Origin: Rapidithrix thailandica
GTDB lineage: Bacteria > Bacteroidota > Bacteroidia > Cytophagales > Flammeovirgaceae
DNA length: 40,276 nt
Direction of reading: 5' to 3'
Assembly (NCBI RefSeq): GCF_039710355.1
Contig: NZ_JBDKWZ010000029.1
Location: forward strand, 1 to 40,276
The notes beneath the pieces are model-generated. The model worked only from the letters and a program-made list of their open reading frames with translations, ran no database searches and had not been told where the DNA came from. A program made the translations under genes and the position numbers. Positions 34,443 to 40,276 of this stretch are shown in pieces (position 1 is the stretch's first letter; every line of letters begins with the position of its first letter).

Positions 34443-35138
34443 ATGAACAGACTAGACAGGGTAACAGCAACTTTAATCCACCTGCAATCCAAAAAGGTGG
34501 TGACTGCCCGGGAAATTGCAGAGCGGTTTGAGGTGAGCTTGCGGACCGTTTACCGGGACATCCGGACGCTACAAGAAGCCGGGGTCCCTATCGGTTCGGA
34601 AAACGGAGTCGGTTACTTCATCGTAGAAGGTTACTCACTTCCTCCCTTGATGATCACCGAGGAGGAGGCTAATGCCTTGCTCATTTCCGAAAAACTTCTA
34701 CAAACCCAAGGCGACCAATCTCTGAAAAAGGACTTTGAATCTTTATTGATTAAAATCAAAGCCATCCTCCGTAATTCACAAAAAGAAAACGTGCAGAAAC
34801 TGGAAGGACGAATCGGGCTTTCTGCCAAAGAAAAACACAAAAGCGAATGGTTGTCAATCATTCAAAAATCCATTGTCAATACCATTGCTCTACGCATCGG
34901 CTACCACTCCATTTCAAAAGATGAGATGACCACGCGGAACGTGGAACCGCTGGCGATCTATTTTACCGGAGTGGCCTGGGTACTCATTGCCTATTGTCAG
35001 CTTCGCAAATCGGAAAGAGAATTTCGGCTGGACAGGGTGTTAACACTTGAAACGACTTCCGAAAAATTCACCTTTCAGGAAGATTTCAACCTGAATAGCT
35101 ACTTTCGGCAGCAAGCCGGAAAATATTCTCAACCCTAG
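34443..35138 (+). CDS. YafY-type helix-turn-helix regulator with WYL domain
   Basis: 231 aa. The N-terminal winged helix is HLQSKKVVTAREIAERFEVS followed by LRTVYRDIRTLQEAGVPI. The linker contains the usual YSLPPLMITEEEANAL. The WYL domain at ~140-205 carries LRIGYHS...RNVEPLAIYFTGVAWVLIAYC. WYL domains sense nucleic-acid or small-molecule ligands. Two bases downstream begins an inverted repeat that probably serves as its operator in front of the next gene (35207), a common regulator-target arrangement in Bacteroidota. Confidence 0.94.
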   Translation: MNRLDRVTATLIHLQSKKVVTAREIAERFEVSLRTVYRDIRTLQEAGVPIGSENGVGYFIVEGYSLPPLMITEEEANALLISEKLLQTQGDQSLKKDFESLLIKIKAILRNSQKENVQKLEGRIGLSAKEKHKSEWLSIIQKSIVNTIALRIGYHSISKDEMTTRNVEPLAIYFTGVAWVLIAYCQLRKSEREFRLDRVLTLETTSEKFTFQEDFNLNSYFRQQAGKYSQP

Positions 35139-35139
35139 T

Positions 35140-35155
35140 TGACAGACAGCTGTCA
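35140..35155 (+). promoter_or_regulatory. Candidate operator of the WYL regulator
   Basis: TGACAG-ACAG-CTGTCA is a perfect 6-bp inverted repeat with a 4-base spacer, placed between the regulator stop and the start of the next gene. A TACTTTCG block near 35169 might be the -7 element. The assignment rests on position and symmetry. Confidence 0.5.
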
Positions 35156-35206
35156 CTTGCCCGGTTTACTTTCGTCATATCTTCAATTTTTAACCAAAAA
35201 ATCACG

Positions 35207-35839
35207 ATGATTAGAGTAAACCAAAACAGCCCGAAGGCGATGGAGTTTACCTCCTTTAAGAAAAAAGAAAATATCACGGATGATGAGTTGATGGCCGCAG
35301 TGTCTGCATTTGAATCATCTTTTTTGCATCAACAGGAAGGGGTCATTTTTCATTGCCTGGTCAGAAATTTTGCCAATGAATACGCCAACCTCTTGTTAGC
35401 ACAAGATATGGAAAGCCTGAAACAACTGAAAAAAGCCGTTCATGAAAATCAAGCGGCAAATAACTTCTTCCGTTTGATTGAGATGGACAGCATCCGGATG
35501 ACTTTTCATCAAATTGAAAAAGAGAATTTTCAAATACCGGAACACTTTTCCTGTGTGGAATGCGGCACTTTTGCCCTGAAAGACCTCAATGATGCTACGC
35601 AATTAACCCGCATCTCTGACAGCATTGAACAGGAATATTTAAACAATTTTGATAACACACAAGCACACTTTATCGGCACTATCGATGAAAACTTCTTTTC
35701 TGAAGTGACTTTTGGCAAAACCTTGTGGAAAACCAAGGAAATTTGCAATGGCTACATAGGCAACCCTGTGTGCCAGCCACTACTGGACATGGCTGACCCG
35801 CAAAGTATGGCCTTGGATTTTTGGTATGTCCTTGCATAA
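35207..35839 (+). CDS. Conserved-looking protein of unknown function, probable WYL-regulator target
   Basis: 210 aa, cytoplasmic. The start at 35207 (MIRVNQNSPKAMEFTSFKKK) lies about 50 bases after the putative operator. The first ~120 residues, with EFTSFKKKENITDDELMAAVSAFESSFLHQQEGVIFHCLVR split over a helix-strand pattern, resemble a dimeric alpha/beta-barrel (antibiotic-biosynthesis-monooxygenase-like) fold; this is a structural guess. The C-terminal half (DSIEQEYLNNFDNTQAHFIG) has no recognised motif. A CVECGTF pair of Cys is noted, but no other metal-site pattern. Its placement next to a WYL regulator is the main clue. Confidence 0.82.
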   Translation: MIRVNQNSPKAMEFTSFKKKENITDDELMAAVSAFESSFLHQQEGVIFHCLVRNFANEYANLLLAQDMESLKQLKKAVHENQAANNFFRLIEMDSIRMTFHQIEKENFQIPEHFSCVECGTFALKDLNDATQLTRISDSIEQEYLNNFDNTQAHFIGTIDENFFSEVTFGKTLWKTKEICNGYIGNPVCQPLLDMADPQSMALDFWYVLA

Positions 35840-36544
35840 TTTCACTGAGCGGTTTGGGGATAAAACCCAGGCCGCTTTTATAAGATTGCAGATGGCTGAT
35901 TTTGAAAAACATTCCGTAAAGGCATAAATTTTCCGTACCTTCATCGTCCATTACAAGCGGTTGGGTTTTCCCTAATTTTTTGCTCACAAATTTTACCTCC
36001 CATTTTGTGAATATGATACAAAAAGCCTCTTTCACATTCATCCTCCTCTGTTGGTGTATTATACAACCGGACGCCCATCCTGCCGGCAATATGATCATAG
36101 CCGGAGAGTACCTCTTATGGCCTTTACCCGGTTGACGATGTCCGACACCGTTCCAGTGTCATGATTTGGCATTCAAAATCAGCCGTCAAACCCTTAATTA
36201 CCTCAAAATATGCAGGGAGCAACTATTATTTATATACAAAAGGCGATTCAGTATATTTTTCTATACCTTTCGCCTAAATTACTGAGGATAGGAAAAGAAA
36301 GGATTTTAACCCTCCACATAGAAAATGAGAATTCACCAGGCGAGTAAAATACATTTTGGTAATAATTAGGGGGCTCTTCACCGGAAGGGCAAGTAGCCCT
36401 ACATAGTTCAAGATCCGGCAGGGCGAGTCATTAGATAGTAGCTTGAAATTTTCTTTTTTTGTAAAAGAGAGAGTATCCAAACATATAACCACTTCTTAGC
36501 GTACTGGTAAAGAAGATTCATCACCCGAAATCCATCAATTCATT
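35840..36544. other. Long gap with a decayed small gene
   Basis: These 705 bases lack an intact gene. A frameshifted secreted-protein-like frame is present at 36013-36277. The rest, including 36278-36544, shows only weak short complementarities. A minus-strand frame over 35679-36098 overlaps the neighbouring gene antisense and has no protein-like character. Confidence 0.5.
36013..36277 (+). pseudogene. Frameshifted small secreted protein
   Basis: The frame starts MIQKASFTFILLCWCIIQ, a signal peptide, then PDAHPAGNMIIAGEYLL, and stops at 36133. The +1 frame carries on with YGLYPVDDVRHRSSVMIWHS, then KSAVKPLITSKYAGSNYYLY and TKGDSVYFSIPFA, ending at TAA 36275. Together this would be a protein of about 87 residues. 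One frameshift around 36115-36133 explains the break. Family unknown; it could also be two unrelated frames. Confidence 0.35.
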
Positions 36545-36946
36545 ATGGAAATTACTTACAAACAAATTACTCCGGATACGCCAAGCCTCATCGATTTGTT
36601 TAACCATTCGGATTACTTTCCTATCAAGGAGAAACATGATACAAAGCGAATTGCCAAAATGTTTGAAAAGGCGAACCTGGTCATTTCGGCATGGCATAAT
36701 GAAACGTTGGTGGGTATTTCCAGGTCGCTCACCGACTTTTGTTATTGTTGTTACCTCTCCGATTTGGCTGTTAGAGATGACTATAAACGAAAAGGCATCG
36801 GGAAAAAGTTAGTAGAACTCACCAAAGAAAAAGCAGGTGATCAGTGCAAACTCATATTGCAATCTTCACCGGGTGCCATGGAATTCTACACCTCCATTGG
36901 CATGGACAGAATCGATTCGGCTTTTATCATACAGCGTGAAATTTAA
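36545..36946 (+). CDS. GNAT family N-acetyltransferase, small
   Basis: 133 aa, near the lower size limit for the family. AVRDDYKRKGIGKKLVELTK is the acetyl-CoA pyrophosphate-binding motif, and SSPGAMEFYTSIGMDRIDSA is the C-terminal motif B. The CYCCYLSDLAV strand before motif A is Cys-rich. Substrate unknown. It is separate in sequence from the GNAT protein at 32015, so they are not recent duplicates. There is no operon partner; the LytTR gene begins 183 bases downstream. Confidence 0.9.
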   Translation: MEITYKQITPDTPSLIDLFNHSDYFPIKEKHDTKRIAKMFEKANLVISAWHNETLVGISRSLTDFCYCCYLSDLAVRDDYKRKGIGKKLVELTKEKAGDQCKLILQSSPGAMEFYTSIGMDRIDSAFIIQREI

Positions 36947-37129
36947 TTTATCAAATTTCTGGCAAACAGGTTCCATACGTTCACCAAACCTTTGCTTTTT
37001 CATCTTGCAACTCCTTTTTTATTTTTGCCGCTTGTGGCTCGATGAATGATCTTTCAACTTCACGAATCGAGGCTTATTTAATTTTTTTACTAACATCTAC
37101 CCAAAGTCATTACTTGTCAAATTTCATTC

Positions 37130-38020
37130 ATGTTCAAATTTTTGCAACAACCTTATCCCTTTCATCACTCCTTCAGAAGGAATATTACCCATGCTTTGGC
37201 GATTGGTTTATTTGTAGGATTACTCAATGCGGTACTTGCCGATTCGGATGAAATCGACCGCTACTTGTGGCAGTCAAAACGCTCCCTTTCCGTATTTTTC
37301 GGCTTGATTACGGCCCTTAATATTTTGATCATTTTTGAGCTTTTCCCAAGATATTGTATTCCCGTTCGCCAAAAAGAAAACTGGACGGTCTCCAAAGAAT
37401 TCGGAATATTGGTGCTTCTGCTTTTGTTCATTTTATTTTCTAATTATGGTTTTCTGATCTTGGTGTCAAAAAGTCCTTCCACCTTTCTCTCCTTAGAGCT
37501 TTTTTTGAATATGTTTCTTACGACTTTTATCATCGGATTGGTCCCTACTTCTTTGGTCATTTGGAAAGATTATACCCTTAAGCTGAAGGAAAACTTAAAA
37601 CAAGTAGAATTGCATAATCAGCAGTTAAAAGAGACTTTACTAAATAAGAAAGAAAAAACCGAAGAATGCAAAGTCGTTTCGATACCCTCCGGCAACAAAG
37701 GGGAAATCATTCAATTTGAGGTAAATCAATTGTTGTTTATCCGGTCGGAAGGCAACTATATTGAGCTCTTTCTCCGGCAAAACCAGGAAGTACTCAAAAA
37801 GATTTACCGGGCTTCTCTACAAACCCTCGAAGCAGATCTCCAAGGTTTCCCTCATCTCATCCGGACGCATCGCTCTTATATCGTCAATGTCAGGGAGATC
37901 AGGCATACACAAGGAAACGCTCGTAATTACCAGCTCTTTTTTGATCAGGTAGAAGACAGTGTTCCGGTAGCCCGCAGCCGGTTCCAACAATTCAACGAGG
38001 CCTTGAGAAATGTAGAGTAA
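37130..38020 (+). CDS. Membrane-anchored LytTR family DNA-binding regulator
   Basis: 296 aa. Four hydrophobic helices span residues ~22-140 (ITHALAIGLFVGLLNAVL, SVFFGLITALNILIIF, FGILVLLLLFILFSNYGFLI, FLNMFLTTFIIGLVPTSLVI). A coiled-coil linker (~145-180) and a LytTR domain (~190-296) follow, with LLFIRSEGNYIELFL, LQGFPHLIRTHRSYIVNV and SRFQQFNEAL. The type acts as a one-component membrane sensor in Bacteroidota, where it often regulates neighbouring genes. The next gene, a lipoprotein esterase on the same strand, is a possible target. No histidine kinase or receiver domain is present. Confidence 0.93.
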   Translation: MFKFLQQPYPFHHSFRRNITHALAIGLFVGLLNAVLADSDEIDRYLWQSKRSLSVFFGLITALNILIIFELFPRYCIPVRQKENWTVSKEFGILVLLLLFILFSNYGFLILVSKSPSTFLSLELFLNMFLTTFIIGLVPTSLVIWKDYTLKLKENLKQVELHNQQLKETLLNKKEKTEECKVVSIPSGNKGEIIQFEVNQLLFIRSEGNYIELFLRQNQEVLKKIYRASLQTLEADLQGFPHLIRTHRSYIVNVREIRHTQGNARNYQLFFDQVEDSVPVARSRFQQFNEALRNVE

Positions 38021-38155
38021 AAAAACGGATAATATCTCACGGTCAGTTCATCACAAAAAGGGGACATTTCACACCATTCGGCTTTTTTTGCTTCCCTTTT
38101 GAACGCATTTAGTATTGGTTTGCACCGGATAATCATTTAATAAAGAGCGTTCGAA

Positions 38156-38968
38156 ATGAAAATATTCAGTGCAAATATTTCACAGATTGGGCTTCTATTC
38201 AGTCTCATTGTATTCCTTTCCGGATGCCATGAAGAGGATTTTTCGGATATTGATCGCTACAAGCTTTCTCATATTACATCTACCTATACAGCTACGAAGT
38301 ATACCATACATATACGTTACCCTGAAAACTTCGATACCTCAAAGGCCTACCATATCCTTTATTTGCTGGATGGTAACGCCTATTTCCGGGAGGTTTCGGA
38401 TCTTATCGAATCACTGCAGGCAACCGATGTGGTTGTAATTGGCATTGACTATGTAAATCAGAATAAAAGAGAAAGAGATTTTTCATTTCCAAGAGACCCT
38501 AACTATTCGTCTTCCGGAGGAGCCAATCAATTTGTTCTCTTTCTCAAAGATGAACTATTACCGTACATCGAAAACCAACTCCATATTCAAACCCGTGAAG
38601 CAACTTTATTTGGCCATTCATTGGGCGGGTATTTTTCAATGTATATGATGTTACAACCAACTACCGGTACTCCATTTGATCACATCATTTGTGCAAGTCC
38701 GAGTTTGTGGTGGGCTGACGGGTACATCTTTGACATGGAAGAACAATATCATTTAAGCCATGGCTCCTTAAAAGTGTCACTCTATATGAGTATGGGCGAC
38801 CTTGAGGGGGTCACTATGAATACTTTTTTTCAAGCCTTTACCCGGAAACTAGGAAGCAGAAATTACAAGGATTTTTCCTTTGATTTTGAACAATTGAAAA
38901 ATATTTCGCATAAGAACAGCCCTATTGTAAGCTTTGAAAAGGGGTTTTCTTTTATCCGCAAAAAGTAA
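38156..38968 (+). CDS. Alpha/beta-hydrolase lipoprotein, esterase D/IroE-like
   Basis: 270 aa. A lipoprotein signal peptide ends in FLSGC (Cys24), followed by HEEDFSD, an acidic stretch like surface lipoprotein export signals. The esterase fold (PF00756-like) is shown by YHILYLLDGNAYF, VVIGIDY and the nucleophile elbow GHSLGG with Ser155; SPSLWWADG is also typical of the family. A catalytic His is likely in HKNSPIVSF near the C-terminus. Members hydrolyse siderophore esters or other acyl esters; the substrate is not known here. It follows the LytTR regulator by 135 bases and precedes a small outer-membrane protein by 76 bases. Confidence 0.92.
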   Translation: MKIFSANISQIGLLFSLIVFLSGCHEEDFSDIDRYKLSHITSTYTATKYTIHIRYPENFDTSKAYHILYLLDGNAYFREVSDLIESLQATDVVVIGIDYVNQNKRERDFSFPRDPNYSSSGGANQFVLFLKDELLPYIENQLHIQTREATLFGHSLGGYFSMYMMLQPTTGTPFDHIICASPSLWWADGYIFDMEEQYHLSHGSLKVSLYMSMGDLEGVTMNTFFQAFTRKLGSRNYKDFSFDFEQLKNISHKNSPIVSFEKGFSFIRKK

Positions 38969-39044
38969 CTTCTGTCCGGGTATATCTTTTCTTTTCGAAC
39001 CGGCAGTCCGGTCCCAAATGATCATTTAATCAACCTCATTCCAT

Positions 39045-39707
39045 ATGTACAAATATCTCTTTTTCTTTATTCTGTTCATTCCGTTCAATGCCTTTTGTCA
39101 GGGGGCTGGAGAACAAGGAGAAAGCTACTCAAAAGAAGAAGTGGAAAGTCCCCAAACCGGCAAGGCTACTTTTTGGTCTGATAGTAAGGTGGATTTTTCC
39201 ATTATATTTGATCCCTTCAACAAACCGGTCCATGGAGGCGGGCTACTTGTAAAATGGAAAAAAAGATGGTTCAAGACAAAGCATTTTGAAGGGTATACAG
39301 GTCTGGCTGTGCAGTACTACTATGATGAGGAAACGGACAAACTTTCAACATGGGTAAAGGGGTACAACCATGACTTGAGTGGCTATCTCGTTTCCGAATG
39401 GATTTATTATCCATTCAGGGCCTGTGGCGTTTTTTTGGGTATTGAGCCTTTTGCCGGAATTACAAACCTCCGGTCGGACGGACGATTGCGTTTCGATCGC
39501 TTTAACCTCTATGAAGAATTCACGAATACATATACCTTTTTTAATTATGGTGTTTCACAAAGTGTTGGTTACCAATTAAACAACGTTCACCTCAGCATTT
39601 TTGCCCTCGCTTCTTTAAAAGGCTATTTGGACAGTGGAAGAACGAGACCTACCGACCAGGATGCAAAAATCTTCCTGGGTGCCAATGTCTCCCTGGCCAT
39701 TGAATAA
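39045..39707 (+). CDS. Small probable outer-membrane protein, 220 aa, unknown function
   Basis: The signal peptide MYKYLFFFILFIPFNAFC is followed by about 200 residues of alternating aromatic/polar strands (GGGLLVKWKKRWF, GLAVQYYYDEE, YLVSEWIYYPFRACGVFLGIEP) ending in FLGANVSLAIE. This fits an eight-stranded beta-barrel or an outer-membrane-associated protein. No known family is recognised. It comes 76 bases after the esterase gene on the same strand and may be cotranscribed; a joint role at the outer membrane is inference. A terminator-like stem lies about 140 bases after the stop. Confidence 0.82.
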   Translation: MYKYLFFFILFIPFNAFCQGAGEQGESYSKEEVESPQTGKATFWSDSKVDFSIIFDPFNKPVHGGGLLVKWKKRWFKTKHFEGYTGLAVQYYYDEETDKLSTWVKGYNHDLSGYLVSEWIYYPFRACGVFLGIEPFAGITNLRSDGRLRFDRFNLYEEFTNTYTFFNYGVSQSVGYQLNNVHLSIFALASLKGYLDSGRTRPTDQDAKIFLGANVSLAIE

Positions 39708-40080
39708 AAGCTTAATGTTTTTGGTTTGGAAAATACAGCATTCCCCCCCTACCCTTCAATAGATGAAATTTGTAGGAGGTTAAACATTATCGACCTACCC
39801 GGAAAGGGTATTTTTGACAAACTTGAAACAACAGAAACAGGAGTATATCATCCGGTAGGTGGATGATACATTTTTTATGTATTGAAAAAGCAAGACGATC
39901 ACACCTACTAACTTCTTCTGAAAAAAATAATGGAATCTTTGCATACCTTGCGAACGTAGTTAACTTTAAGAGCGATAAAATCAATGGTACGTTTGATCTA
40001 TCAAATTACAATCACACACCAGGCTCCGTTATATCGTTTCCCATCTGAGAAAACGAATACGAAATAATGTTCATATCGCT
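39708..40080. other. Non-coding stretch at right end
   Basis: 373 bases with no convincing gene. A stem-loop at 39846-39876 is annotated separately. A plus-strand frame at 39863-40048 could encode 61 residues, but it starts inside that stem and has no family resemblance, so it is left out. Confidence 0.45.
39846..39876 (+). terminator. Possible terminator stem with T-run
   Basis: TATCATCC (39846-39853), loop GGTAGGT, GGATGATA (39861-39868), then CA and TTTTTT. The 8-bp stem is short and AT-rich, but the T-run is well placed. It would stop transcription from the outer-membrane protein gene. Confidence 0.5.
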
Positions 40081-40188
40081 ATGAAAATGCTCAGAAACCT
40101 TGGTATAGGAATTCTCATCTTTGCAAGTATTCTTATTTGCTTTTTTACTTTTATTTTAATGATTATCCGTAAAGCTGCCACCCCGTAA
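40081..40188 (+). CDS. Possible 35-residue single-span membrane peptide
   Basis: The frame reads MKMLRNLGIGILIFASILIC, then FFTFILMIIRKAATP and a stop. It has a positive N-terminus, one strong hydrophobic helix and a short basic tail. It could be a genuine micro-protein or a chance hydrophobic frame in AT-rich DNA. No ribosome-binding signal or homologue could be assessed. Confidence 0.3.
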   Translation: MKMLRNLGIGILIFASILICFFTFILMIIRKAATP

Positions 40189-40237
40189 ATAAGATACGGT
40201 CAGTTGATTGATATTAGTCTAAAAAAACCAGACTGAT

Positions 40238-40276
40238 ATGGATAGCATTACAGCATTTATGGAGAATTACCATAGT
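40238..40276 (+). CDS. Start of a gene running off the window
   Basis: From the ATG at 40238 the frame reads MDSITAFMENYHS and is open to the window end. Thirteen codons are too few to identify the product. Placement after an AT-rich leader makes a real start plausible. Confidence 0.35.
   Translation, partial: MDSITAFMENYHS

Noticed and set aside
35679..36098. Minus-strand frame of 139 codons
   Set aside because: It overlaps the 35207 gene antisense, starts in the decayed stretch and has a composition unlike a real protein.
39863..40048. 61-codon plus-strand frame
   Set aside because: It starts within a terminator-like stem and shows no signal peptide, motif or family resemblance.

Overview
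The window looks like a chromosomal segment of a Bacteroidota bacterium, probably Cytophagales-like. The evidence is a type IX secretion system (T9SS) type A C-terminal sorting domain, nine SprB-type adhesin repeats, lipoproteins with an acidic stretch after the lipid-anchored Cys, Bacteroidota-type -7 boxes (TAnnTTTG) and DUF2339/DUF5996/LytTR/WYL families typical of the phylum. The genus cannot be fixed from the sequence. No rRNA, tRNA, CRISPR array or intact insertion sequence was seen.

Left half (1-23070), all on the minus strand, is a 23-kb block of exported proteins. In transcription order it holds a 1462-aa secreted protein; four tandem paralogous lipoproteins (A-D); a 694-aa fibronectin-type-III protein (E); a 1402-aa SprB-repeat protein with a T9SS sorting domain (F); a 579-aa outer-membrane beta-barrel (G); and a >1028-aa fnIII protein with a metzincin-like HExxH domain (H), cut by the window edge. 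The 1462-aa gene through F are closely spaced (7-114 bases apart) and look like one transcription unit. Palindromes lie after each lipoprotein gene. F, G and H are separated by repeat-rich non-coding DNA. I infer a surface or secreted multi-protein system with T9SS export of at least F; its function is unknown.

The most striking feature is the lipoprotein array. The first ~120 residues (signal peptide, lipobox and one Ig-like domain) are nearly identical in all four genes, while the remaining ~370 residues diverge strongly and are much more AT-rich. The relationships of the N-terminal blocks (A with B, C with D) disagree with those of the C-terminal parts and leaders (A with C, B with D). This suggests duplication of a two-gene unit followed by gene conversion of the 5' block. 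F likewise has an AT-rich N-terminal module joined to a GC-richer repeat region.

Right half (23656-40276) is mostly ordinary accessory and housekeeping content. An Lrp/AsnC regulator is divergent from a proline dehydrogenase. There follow a histidine phosphatase, an AraC/GyrI-like regulator, a DUF5996 protein, a large DUF2339 membrane protein, two GNAT acetyltransferases, an acyltransferase-3 membrane protein, a WYL regulator with a probable target gene and operator, a membrane LytTR regulator, a lipoprotein esterase and a small probable outer-membrane protein. This half also carries several decayed genes (an AraC-type membrane regulator, a small secreted protein and two short remnants) and a second, inverted copy of a ~108-base dispersed repeat whose first copy lies at 3334-3442.
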